From: Abelmoschus esculentus
Lineage: Eukaryota; Streptophyta; Magnoliopsida; Malvales; Malvaceae
Length of the DNA stretch: 64,000 nt
Assembly: GCA_035048815.1 (NCBI GenBank)
Contig: JAUCBN010000054.1
Span: 11,284,001-11,348,000 of the forward strand
Direction: 5' to 3'
The translations under genes and the position numbers were made by a program. Shown in pieces: positions 47,431 through 57,860 of this stretch. The number at the start of each line of letters is the position of its first letter. Within the stretch, counting starts at the first letter, position 1. The notes under the pieces are model-generated. The model saw nothing but the letters and a program-made list of their open reading frames with translations, searched no databases and was not told where the DNA came from.

Positions 47431-48134
47431 TATCGATAATTATCATTTTGAATTATAACTAAAGTTATTTTAATGATGTGTTATTTTTTAAATTTCAATA
47501 ATTACAAAATCACACCTCTAAAAGTTGTACACACATTTATATTTATAGTTAAAAATATTTTCTCCCTCTTAGTAAACATGAATTTTCGAATAATAAATAA
47601 TTAAAATTATTTTCCTAAAAATGAGTAGAACTAATTAGATTAAAATTCGATCCAACGGTCCAAAATCATCATTAAGCCAACAAATGGGTTGATCAAAATA
47701 CTCCATGAAGGTTTCAACGAAAAATTCGGCCTCATGTTTCATATGGGGGTGGGACACCAGGTTTATTAAAAACATTATATTATTCCAATGTGGGGCCCAA
47801 AGACAAGAAACCTACAAGGTGTTGTGGGACCCATTTCTATCCTACGTGGTACTGTAGATATGTTTAATTTAATCCGACTATGAACGTGTGAAGAGGACTT
47901 ATCTCCTCATTTCACTCACGGCGGCTTCGTCGTTTAAATCACGTTGGGATAATTATATATTTGATAATTTATTTTTAATAAAATAATATTTAATATTTTA
48001 TTTTATTTTATTTTTTTTATTTTAATATTTTATTTTTTTTATTTTAATATTTTATTATTAAAAATTAACTATATATCAATTAAAAGGAAAAAAATATATG
48101 ACAGAATGTTATATTATTTTTTCTTAATTAATAT
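47431..48134. other. Spacer with AT-rich palindrome arm
   Basis: 47640-47940 is of balanced composition with no frame that I recognise. From 47950 there are repeats of TTTTATTTTAATATTTTATT, the left part of an AT-rich inverted sequence whose right part lies at about 49080-49310, on the other side of the hAT-like insert. Confidence 0.45.
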
Positions 48135-48142
48135 CTCACGTC

Positions 48143-49060
48143 TAGGGATGACAATGGATTTTGAACCTGATTCGAATCCGTAGATCCAGATCCGTTTTAT
48201 AGGGTCTGGATCTTAAAATTTTAGACCCAATAGATCTGGGTTGAATCTGGATCTTCTGATTAAAATACGGATCTGGATCTAAATCTGACATTTAAGACCT
48301 GAACTTAGACCCGAATCCGTTTACCTATTTATTAAAAAACTCGTCTTTAGTTTTAAAATATATAAATATAATAGTAGGTTCTATATTTCACCTTATTCTC
48401 TAATATAATTTTTATTTATTTATGAGAAATAAACTTTTTGAAAGAATACATGGTTGTTCTACTATTAATGAAGATTGTGATGATGATACAGAAATGGTAA
48501 ATATCATTGACAAGTTATATAAGAAAGTTATTATATTACATAACCTTAATATTAATATTTAAATTTCACAAATATTATTTTCATAAAACATTTTTTTCTC
48601 TTTAGTTGGTAGTTTCTTTGTTTTAGGATGTTTATGATTTAAGTAGAGATGAAGATTAATACTCTAAAAAGTAAAAGTACGATACTCGGTTTGTGACAAT
48701 AAAATATTTTATGATCTACATTTCTTAATATTTGTGTTATTCAAAAGATATTTGTGTAATTGTTGAGTTTTTTAAGATTTTAATTTATCATTTTTTTATC
48801 CTGATACTAGTTAATTGAAATTAATCTTTTCTTCATCAAAGTTGTGATGTGAAATTAATTAATGATAGTTTTATTACGTTAAAAATAGGTCGAATAATCA
48901 TTTTTAATAGATCCGTTTAAGACCCGTTTTAGACCCGGATCCATAAGATCCATTGGATCTAGATCCGGGTCTCAATTTTCCAGACCCGCGGATCTGGGAC
49001 GGATCTAGATCCATGATGTAAAAATGGTTCCGGTCCAGCTCCGACCCGTTACCATCCTTA
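48143..49060. mobile_element. Non-autonomous hAT-like element with perfect 8-bp target duplication
   Basis: Terminal inverted repeats TAGGGATGACAATGG (left) and, reversed from the right, TAAGGATGGTAACGG agree at 11 of 15 positions. The host sequence CTCACGTC stands immediately outside both ends (48135-48142 and 49061-49068), the 8-bp duplication typical of hAT transposons. The subterminal regions hold many GATCCAGATC / GGATCTGG repeats in both senses. No transposase. Inserted inside an older AT-rich palindrome. Confidence 0.85.
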
Positions 49061-49068
49061 CTCACGTC

Positions 49069-49383
49069 AATTAATATTATAAAAAATACATATAGTATGT
49101 TAACTAAGAGAAAAAAAATATTGTGATAATTTATTATATACCAATTTTTTTTCTTTGTCAACGTGTCATGTATATTTTTCTCTCTTAGTTAATATATTAT
49201 TAATTTTTAATAATAAAATATTAAAATTAAAAAATATATAATATTAAATATCATTTTATAAAAAAATAGACAAAACACCGAAGTATAAAAAAGTAAAAGT
49301 GAGGTACCGAATATGTAATTATCTCAAAAAATATTTTTTTAACTTTAATATTTTATTATTAAAAATTAATAAAATTGGTGTTT
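49069..49383. other. Right part of the AT-rich palindrome around the hAT-like insert
   Basis: ATTAATATTAT...TCTCTTAGTTAATATATTATTAATTTTTAATAATAAAATATT is the inverse of sequence left of 48134. There are no genes. Confidence 0.45.
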
Positions 49384-49442
49384 ATAATAATAATAATAAA
49401 TTATTATTATTATTATGATGATGATGATGATGATGATGATGT
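49384..49442. repeat. Compound microsatellite (TAA)n-(TTA)n-(GAT)n
   Basis: Three adjoining trinucleotide runs; the GAT run alone has about nine units. Confidence 0.95.
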
Positions 49443-49505
49443 ATTGGTTACGGTATGCTTTTGATATCTCAATGATGTTAATTAAGATTGTAGTTTATTC
49501 GTTAG

Positions 49506-49958
49506 GGAGGAGGTGATAATGAGCATGTCTGACTCGCGAGTTACTCGGGATTTAAGCGAGTCGAATTGAGCTTACTCAAATTCGGCTCGAAAAGCTCATG
49601 AACAGACTCGAATTAATTATATATGAACATATATATATATATATATTAGAATTAATTTGTTTAGCAAAGAAAAATAATAAAATAAATTGAATATTATCAA
49701 CTAAAACAAGTTTACAAAACTACAAATAAATAATAAAACAAAATAATATAAAAAATTGTCCATTTTGAGCCAAACCGAGCCGAGCCTGACGAGCTTTGAG
49801 CCCGAGTCGAGCCCAGTAATATTATTTTCGAGCCGAGCTTGAGCCTAAAATTCCGAACTCGTCGAGCCTCGAGCCAAGCCCATATATGTCTGTTTTCGAG
49901 TCGAGCCGAACCTGGCCTGGCTTTGGCTTGGGCTCGGCTCGACTCATTATCACCCCTA
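49506..49958. mobile_element. Inverted-repeat element rich in GCTCGAG-type motifs
   Basis: The ends GGAGGTGATAATGAG and, reversed, AGGGGTGATAATGAG match over about 15 bp. The interior has repeated CTCGACTCG, GAGCCGAGCC and CGAGCTTGAG. No exact target duplication is visible, so the ends may be eroded. The sequence type also occurs decayed at 26.0-26.4 kb. Confidence 0.6.
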
Positions 49959-50559
49959 CTTTAGTCAATGTAGCTTGTGTTTTACTTTTTTTTTGATATA
50001 ATACATGTCTATTTTATAATTTATGTTTGAGATTTATATTTGTCTCTCTTAATAATATCATCTCTAAAATTCGAACATATATTCTTTTTGTAAAAGAATA
50101 ATGTGTATTACCATTACAAACAACTTTTTCGGTGACTGTTTCTTAGGTTGACCTTTGCTTTTTTATCTCAATTAAAATATTTATTGCAATTTTTGAGCAA
50201 TGCCTCCAGAAGATTCCTTTGGTAAACTTCATGTCTGATTGTTTGAGTGTTGAATGTGAATATATTAGTTTAAACTTACCATAATAAAGTTTATGATGTT
50301 TCAATATATATACATTGCAATTTGCATGATTCATATGTCTCATGTGTCGTAATCTTAAAAATTAAGATATTCACACATAGGTGGTGTCGGAAAAAAAATT
50401 AAATATATGTCATAAATATTTGTAATAAGAAAGTTGCTATTTATTAAAAAATATTTAAAATTACAACGAGGATTTATAAGTATAATAATAAATTAAATAA
50501 ATAATTTAAATATTTTTTTATAATTAATAATAAAATACATTAGTTATTTGAGATAATAT
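49959..50559. other. AT-rich gene-free spacer
   Basis: No recognisable frame or repeat. Confidence 0.4.
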
Positions 50560-50935
50560 ATAGAATGATCATGCATGGAAAATGTGAAGAATCTAATAAA
50601 AAAATCGAACAAAATATAAAAATAAATAGATCTGATTATATCGATAAATAAATAGTAAAATAAGATGAAACTATTGAAGGATCACCGTCAATCGCAAGTT
50701 AGAGCCGAACGTCATATCCACGAACACAAAACATGTATTCAAATTCAAAGGATTCAAAACATGGAAGATCAACATAATAACTAAATAAATGTCATATTGA
50801 TCAATCGAAACGTCGTCAAATCTATCTTTGATAAAAATAAAATAAAATAACAAAAAACGTACCGAAAAACAGAAAAATAAATGCCACAAAAATTTAAAAA
50901 TCACAAAAAGATATAACATAACAAAGAAAAATTAC
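50560..50935 (-). repeat. Dispersed repeat, copy B
   Basis: Reverse-complement counterpart of 28865-29235, sharing GATTGATCAA, TATGTTGATCTTCC, TTGCGATTGACGG, CAGATCTATTT and TATATTTTGTTCGA. The frame 50671-50919 (minus) corresponds to the frame in copy A. Confidence 0.6.
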
Positions 50936-52165
50936 AAAGATTAATGATTAATACTGAGATTAATGTTGTCGTCAACAATTAAGTAAAAAAAATGGTGTTA
51001 TAAACTTAAATTTTTATATAATTTAGATTAATCTACTAATAAAACTAATAATTATAGTTATAAAAATAAGTTATTTTTGATGTATAATGATTTCAGAATA
51101 ATTTTTATTCCTTACAAGTAATAAGTTTAAACTTCACATAATTTGGTGATGTCGATTGATGTACAAATTTAGGTTAGTTTAATTATATGGCGTTGTTTAA
51201 ATTTTAAAAAACAGCTAGCATCCTACTAATTCTAGAAAATGATATGATTTTTTTTAATATATTAGTACGATTATATTATAATATATGTTTATATATATTT
51301 TTTTAATTCTTTAATAATACATATAAAATTCTCTGAATCCAAATCTTTTAAGACGAATATCGTTATCTTTTTTATTAGAGTCAGTCGTTGGTAAATACTT
51401 TACTATGATGCCAACTGTAAAATTAAGATTAAACAACGGAAGGAGTAGACCGATGATTTTAGAGTTTTGGTCTATTTTCGTAAAGTTTAAGAGAATCTTT
51501 TCTCCATAAACTATACATATTTTTTTAGCTTATCCCAAAATTTACTTTTCATTTATTTTACCCACTATACTTTACGCTGTTATAAAATTATCTCTTAAAT
51601 TATACTAATTTTTTAAATTATCATCTAAATAAAGATGATTTAGGTTTATTTTGATAAAATTTAGAAGATACAATAGATTAAAAAAATTAGAGAATAAATT
51701 CATAAATATATAATTTAGTATATATTAAGATTAAAATATATTACATACAATAAATGAATAAATAAAATCTTGTAGGGGACAAACCCAAGTAACAAAGGTG
51801 CATTCGATTGTGACACATCCACCCATGAGACTTCCCCACCAAGACCAACTTTATTTTTTCAATTATTATGGTCTTAATAAAATATTATTATTACAAAATT
51901 TCATCTAGGGTTTCCTCTTTCTAAAGACATGCATGGACACTTATATCTTTGTCGGGAAATGTAAAAATTAATTTTTTTTGAAAAAAAAAAAACTATACAT
52001 CATTGTTAGATCATATGATGACAGGTATTTTAAAATTGTAATATTATATTAATTTAAATTAATTTCTAATAATATGTCATTAGTGTAAAATCAAACACTA
52101 TCGATATATTAAATATTAACAATAAACCATATATTAGTTTAAATAATAAATAGTTTTGTTTTGTT
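50936..52165. other. AT-rich gene-free spacer
   Basis: No gene seen. A possible strongly decayed SINE-like fragment lies around 51100-51180. Balanced patches at 51775-51850 and 51900-51950 are not recognised. Confidence 0.35.
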
Positions 52166-52290
52166 TAAATAAGTATCGAGTTTAAGGTATTATATATATA
52201 AAAAATCTTTGTCGGAATACTCACTCACCAAAATTAAGTATATAACATGAATCAATTAAAATTAATCAAAACAAAACCTTAAAAAATGGG
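52166..52290 (+). mobile_element. tRNA-derived SINE-like element, copy 5 (5'-truncated)
   Basis: On the plus strand: ATCTTTGTCGGAATACTCAC, TCACCAAAATTAAGTATATA, AATTAATCAAAACAAAACC and an A-rich end. The order matches the 3' half of the copy at 47.3 kb. Confidence 0.55.
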
Positions 52291-52792
52291 AGAATAATAA
52301 TAAAAAAGACCATGACTTAGTTATAAGATATTAACCTCCCATAAAAAAAAAAGTAAAAGGAGATGATTATTCGATCGATTCAAGTAAAAAATAGGTTAGT
52401 CAAATTTACGAGTTATATTTTATAACTCAAATTTTATTTGGTTTTCTTCAAGTTAAATTAAATTGTCCGAATTTTTGATTAAATTTAATCGTAAATATTT
52501 ATATTGTTATGAAGCTAATTGATTCCAATTTAAATAACTTTCCATAACTATACGCACACACACCTTCAATTTTTTGGGTGTAAATCGCCTGCCTCTTTCT
52601 TATACCTCTTTCCATGCATCTGTTTTAAATTAGAGGGTTTAGGGTATAAGATTCAAGGTTAGAGGTTGTAGTTAGGATTTAGGAAATTAAGGGTATGATG
52701 TATTTTTTAGAGTTTAGGATATACAAAACAAGGGTTAGGGTTTAAAATTTAATTTTTAGAAATTTTCAACATGAGACATAAAAAGAGGCATG

Positions 52793-52829
<37 letters not shown>

Positions 52830-53174
52830 AAGTTAAGAGACTTGACTCAAAAATGAAAATCAATCAACTAATTACTAAAAATTTCAAGTTATTTTACTTA
52901 TATTTTATAGCTTAAACTTTATTTAAAAACTTTAATCAATTTAAGTTTATAAAAATACGATCTAAATTAAATTAAATTAATTTTTATTTAATTAAATAAA
53001 AATTTTATTTTTAAAGTCGAGTTGAATTAAGCTCTTATGCTTTCCTTTCCTTTTATTTTTATCTTTTCTTTCTTCTCTCTCTGCAACTCTCTCTTGTTCT
53101 TTTGATGTGATTCTCCACCATATCACCGAGAACCATTCACAAAAAAGATTGAAAGCTTAAGCTCAATAAACGCC
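52291..53174. other. Dof gene 5' flank with telomere-like patch and (AT)n
   Basis: 52625-52760 holds TTTAGGG-like units in one sense (GGGTTTAGGGTATAAG, AGGGTTAGGGTTTAAAA). 52798-52827 is an (AT)n run. From about 53030 a long pyrimidine-rich stretch (CTTTCCTTTTATTTTTATC, TCTCTCTCTGCAACTCTCTC) precedes the ATG at 53175 and is probably the 5' UTR. Confidence 0.5.
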
Positions 53175-54604
53175 ATGGGTTTCCCTTCTGTTCATGTCTA
53201 TCTAGATCCCCCTGATTGGCAACAGGTAAAATTTTATTTTCTTTTTCAAACCCAGATTTTCTTTTCTTTTCTTTTCTTGGCTAGCTTCTTCTCCAAAATA
53301 AGATAGAAGTAATATTCTTACCCTTTTTCTGATCTTCACTTGAATATACCATTTTATTTGATCTCCTTCCTTTACTTTTTTCTTTATTTATTAATCAAAA
53401 TATTTTAAAAAATTTGTTATTTGTTTTTGCAGCCACAATCACATCAGCAAGCTGGAGTTATCACTAGTGAAAGTTATCGTAATTCTCAGCTTCCACCACC
53501 ACCGCCAGCGGCGGGTGTTGGTGTTGCAGGCGGTATTAAGCCTGGTTCGATGGCTGAACGAGCCAGGCTAGCTAAAATACCCCAGCCTGAGTCGGCTTTA
53601 AAATGCCCTCGTTGTGAATCCATGAACACGAAGTTTTGTTATTTCAACAATTACAGCCTTTCTCAGCCTCGTCACTTTTGTAAGACCTGTAGACGGTACT
53701 GGACTCGCGGTGGCGCGTTAAGGAATGTTCCGGTCGGAGGCTGTTTTCGTAGAAACAAAAGAAGGAAAGGAAGTAATAGATCAAAGTCGCCATCAGTAGT
53801 TTCTGAACGGCAAACCGGTTCGACCTCGTCTTCGGGTACACTTGCTTCCAATGGTTGCACTGATATTTTAGGCCACATGAACCTAGCAGCATCACAGTTA
53901 CCCCTATTCCCGCCTTTACATCATCTCAACAACTACAATTCCGGCGATATCGGGCTGAATTTTGGCGTAATTCAGCCTCAGGCGACGGCGACAAGCGGTG
54001 GAGCTAGTGGTACTGACATGGATTTTCAGGGCTCAACTTGTGGTGGGTCAATATTAACAAATGGATTAGTGGAGCAATGGAGATCACTACAACAGGTTCA
54101 ACAATTCCCATTCTTGACTAGCTTGGAGCAACATCAGAACGTGCTATATCCATCTGAAAGGGAAGGTGTCGAGCCACCGTCGAGTTACGTCGGTCATCAT
54201 CCTCTCCGGTCTAAGCCATCGGAAAATGCTATTACTCAGCTTGAAGCTGTTAAAATGGAAGGCACTCAAGCATTGAATTTATCAAGGAATTTCTTAGGAA
54301 TTTCAGGCAATGATCATCAATATTTGGGTGGCAGTGTTGGAAACTCATGGACTGATCTTTCTGGTTAATTCTTTCTCCTACTTCAAACAATCTCTAGTCA
54401 TACATACACAAGAATAGAATTCGTTCCTTTATGAGTTTCATCAATGATTATACGATATCGAACATAAAATCATATGTGAGACAAAAAAACACGAAAAAGT
54501 AATAAACGAATTCTATATATATTCTTCCCTCAAAACCCAAACTAATACATTTTTTTTAAATTTTTTTTGCAGGTTTCATCAAGGAGAAATCAAGTCATAG
54601 ATAA
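53175..54604 (+). CDS. Dof-type zinc finger transcription factor (DOF2.4/DOF5.1-like)
   Basis: Exon 1 is 53175-53225 (M-G-F-P-S-V-H-V-Y-L-D-P-P-D-W-Q-Q), exon 2 53433-54363. A small exon 3 at 54573-54604 gives 337 residues ending G-F-I-K-E-K-S-S-H-R; read through, the frame stops at 54366-54368 after W-T-D-L-S-G. The Dof finger C-P-R-C ... F-C-K-T-C places its four zinc Cys at about 75, 78, 100 and 103, within the usual A-L-K-C-P-R-C-E-S and R-R-Y-W-T-R-G-G-A-L-R-N-V-P-V-G-G. Dof proteins bind AAAG sites in the nucleus. Intron position right after W-Q-Q and the N terminus V-Y-L-D-P-P match the DOF2.4/5.1 (PEAR-like, vascular) group as I recall it. Odd: V-G-G-C-F-R-R-N-K replaces the family's V-G-G-G-C-R-(K/R)-N-K. 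Confidence 0.92.
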
Positions 54605-55232
54605 GGAGTTTCCAATGAAGAAACCTCTCTAACTCTTGAAAATTATATTATTATTTTGCTGTTATTCATTTTAATTTTGTTGTATTTTCTATATTGTATT
54701 GCTCTAAGAAATTTAGTAGGTTTTTAATTATTATGTAAAATATATTCATGAAGACAGAGTTTAAAAACTATTTTGGATTGACTGAGTTTAATGATTGAGA
54801 TTAAAATTTATAAATTGATTATAATTATTTTTCATATATTTTTATTTTTTATAATTAATTTTAATCATTCTTTTTGCTATCAAATGATCCTAAATTAATA
54901 TAAAATTAAATAGTATTACATTATATCAACGGATCTTACTTTATCTTATGTTTTTCACCCTCCCATGAACCCCAAATTATACTAGATAATAATTTTGTCT
55001 TCAACGTATTTAAGTCTTTTCCCCTCAAACCCATGCAAAGATCCTCCAATTTTGTCTATTTTTTAAACGTAAGACCAAACCCTAGTGGAACAGATGAAGT
55101 CGATAGTACAAGAAGGTAATGAAAAAAAATTAAAAATTCAGATAAATATGTGTTTCTAAGTGATAGTGTAAGAGAATGGAATCTGAGTTTTGGATCTGCT
55201 GTTGCTATAACATGGAATAAAGTCATACAGAC
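54605..55232. other. Dof 3' UTR and spacer
   Basis: T-rich 3' flank, no further gene. 54950-55210 is more balanced but carries no recognisable frame. Confidence 0.4.
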
Positions 55233-55913
55233 GAGAAATTATTACATGAATCCGTTTTATCACCTAAGATATGATTTTTAACCAATTAAATTAAGATATA
55301 TAATATATTTTTCTCATATCATATTTACATATAAGCATCGTCCAAATCATCTAGTTTAATGTCTTTGATTTAAAAAAAGGAAAAAATATTACCAAAGATT
55401 TCTTGTGTTATCTTTCTCTTTGTTCTTTAAATTTTTTCTTAATTAATTTTTTTCTTTTTTAATATAGATTTAGAGTTTAGGGTTAGGGTTTATAGTTTAA
55501 GGTTAGGGGTTATGTTTAGGGTTTAGACTTTAGTGTTAGGGTTATGTTTAGAGGGTTTAGGTTAGTATTTAGGGTGAGGGTTTATGATTTAGAGTTAGAT
55601 GTTAGGGTTTATGTCTAGTGTTAAGGTTAGGTTCAGGGTTAGGGGTCATGGTTAGGGTTTATGGGTTATGTTTTACGGTTTAAGGTTTAGGGGGTTAAAA
55701 AAATAATTAAAAAAATTTAATAATAAAGAGGAAGACAACATTAAAAAAATTTTATAGTATTTTTTTTTCCTTTTTAAATGAAAGATATTAGTATGTATAA
55801 TTTGGATGATGCTTATGTGAAAATATGATATGGAAAAAATATATGATGTGTCTTAATTTAATTGGTTGAGACCATATCCTAGATGGTGAAACGGGTTCAT
55901 ATAATAATTTCTC
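55233..55913. mobile_element. Long-armed fold-back element enclosing telomere-like DNA
   Basis: Left arm 55233-55388 (GAGAAATTATTACATGAATC, CACCTAAGATATGAT, AACCAATTAAATTAAGA, CATATCATATTTACATATAAG, CATCGTCCAAAT) matches the reverse complement of 55768-55913 with scattered differences. The 380-bp centre (55468-55695) is a degenerate TTTAGGG-type array in a single sense (GTTTAGGGTTAGGGTTTA, GTTAGGGTTATG, TTTAGGGTGAGGG). No coding frame. Flanking ACAGACGAG / CATACAAACAG may be the outermost ends. Confidence 0.75.
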
Positions 55914-56012
55914 CATACAAACAGAAAAAGAAAACTTTATCTCTATTTCTATTGGTCGATAGAATTGTGGTTTGAATTTCGGTAATTTTTTACCATGATT
56001 TGTAAAGATTGA

Positions 56013-56046
<34 letters not shown>
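56013..56046. repeat. (ATT)n microsatellite
   Basis: About eleven ATT units. Confidence 0.95.
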
Positions 56047-56047
<1 letters not shown>

Positions 56048-56074
56048 TGCTTATTGTTCTGTTAGTTTTTAAGA

Positions 56075-56175
56075 TTTTGTCTTATTAATTCAAACTGACT
56101 ATATCGTATACCTAATTTTAGTGATAAGTGAATCTCTCAACAAAGATTTTTTATATACTAACATTTCAAGGTGAT
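56075..56175 (-). mobile_element. tRNA-derived SINE-like element, copy 6 (truncated)
   Basis: On the reverse strand: AAAATCTTTGTTGAGAGATT, CACTTATCACTAAAATTAGG, TATACGATATAGTCAGTTTG and the tail AATAAGACAAAATC. The tRNA-like head is missing. Confidence 0.6.
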
Positions 56176-56335
56176 TTTCATAAACTCGACTAGAATTTTA
56201 AAAAATCAAATAAAATTTAAATAAAATAAGACTTATTAACTTAATTAATTAAAAAAATTACTCAACCCAATCGAATACTTTTACTGATAAAATTATATAA
56301 AGATATCAGAGGGACATGCAAAATGGTCCCAAACG

Positions 56336-56536
56336 AGAAATTATATTATGGATCAGTCCCACCATGTCATTCATGGGACCAACTACTAAAAACTACCCAC
56401 CTCATCAATTTTTAATTTTTCAAGTGAAGATTCACTTGAAAAAAAAATATGACATAAAAAAATTAATGAAGTGGGTAGTTTTTAGTGATTGATCCATGAA
56501 TAACATGGTAAGACTAACTCATGATATAATTTTTTC
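56336..56536. mobile_element. Near-perfect 200-bp hairpin element
   Basis: Left arm 56336-56430 (GAGAAATTATATTATGGATC, CCATGTCATTCATGG, AAAAACTACCCACCTCATC) pairs with 56440-56536 (GAAGTGGGTAGTTTTTAGTG, GATCCATGAATAACATGG, ATGATATAATTTTTTCCC). An inner small hairpin CAAGTGAA-GA-TTCACTTG forms the tip. No coding frame; MITE-like. Confidence 0.75.
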
Positions 56537-57484
56537 CCAAACAAATTTACTATAAAATATGATGGTCCTACTTAATCATTTCCTTTTTTTTTTTTTTATC
56601 TAAATCAAGTCATATCTTTCACTTTAGCCTTAAAGTTGATTAGATCAGCCTTTAAATTTGTGCAATTGATCACTTGAAACATAATTATTTTGTCCTTGTA
56701 ATTAGCAATAAGAGATTGTCGGGACGAAACTAATTGAGGTGTAAAAAAATAATTGTATCTTATTTTTATTTAAGTATTTTAAAATTTTAATTTATTTATA
56801 AATTTATTCACTTATTTTCACTTATTTTTATTTTATCTTAATTTCAAATTTCAAATTCTAATTTTGTCCTTGTTCTTCACATTTTACTTGTGGGTTAAGA
56901 GTTAACTACATTATGATTTAACCGAGTGGAATTCAAGCTTGAATTGAGATTGGAGTTTGCACTCTGAATTTTCTCTCTTATTTAAACTAGTAAAGTTTTG
57001 ATTTAATTCGACTCGAGTCACTTTATTAATCTAATTTATATAATTTTATTTTATTTAATTCGATTCAGTTTAATTTTATTTAATTCTTTTAAGGTTAACC
57101 CATTTTTATTTTATGGGTTGATCTGAATTTCTTTTGAAGGTTTTGGTCTTCCAATTAATCCATTGGTAATTCGGTAATGCATATTGGGTTTCAGCATGGA
57201 TGATGGGTATTTGGATTTAGGACGAAAAAGGCTTAACAAAACACAATTTTTCACATGCAAATAAGAATTTCAAGAAAAATAGAGGTATTTAAAGAAGAAA
57301 TTCTGTAATTTTTTTAATAAACTCTTTAATTTTATGATTTACGGATAGATTTTAGAATTTAAAAAATAAGAGTTCAAATTTATATAATCGAAGGGATGCA
57401 TTTACGATTTGAGATTTATAAGTTAAAACTTAAATCGTTAAATTTTTTATTAATAGATGTTTAAGTTAACAACCTGGGTAGTCG
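56537..57484. other. AT-rich gene-free spacer
   Basis: No gene is supported. Around 57110-57240 the composition is more balanced with no recognisable frame. Confidence 0.4.
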
Positions 57485-57860
57485 TGTAAGGTTGTGTTTA
57501 GTATTGCGTTTTAAACCAGCTTTTGAACTAAAAGCTGATTTACAACGCAAAAGTGCTAAACAGTTAACTTTTGGAAAAAAAACTGCGTTTAAAAGTGTTT
57601 TTCAACCCAAACGCAAAAACTAAAACTTTTAGCTTTTGCGGTTGAAAAAGTGATTTTAGGAGTAAGATTATAATTTTAACATTCATTTATTATGTTTTAT
57701 TATAATTTAATTTTTAAAAATATATAATTATATTTAACCTAAATTATTTTTTAGTTTAAAAATTATATATTTTCTCAAAAGAATTTTTTAAAAGCACTTT
57801 TCAAAAATAATTTATGTATTCATTTATTAATATTTTTATATTTTATCCTAATTTAAAATA
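57485..57860. mobile_element. TTTGGTATTG-type MITE, copy 2
   Basis: Starts GGTTGTGTTTAGTATTGCG and continues in parallel with 35398 onward (TTTTTCAACCCAAACGCAAA, TTTTAGCTTTTGCGG, GAAAAAGTGATTTTAGGAGT, AAAGCACTTTTCAAAAATAA). The 3' end is truncated relative to copy 1, so the two copies together show both ends. Confidence 0.65.

Noticed and set aside
47194..47439. Plus-strand frame over the 47.3-kb repeat
   Set aside because: It is the antisense reading of the SINE-like element, and the same block recurs without the frame elsewhere.
53644..53895. Antisense frames opposite the Dof domain
   Set aside because: Shadows of the real exon in other frames.
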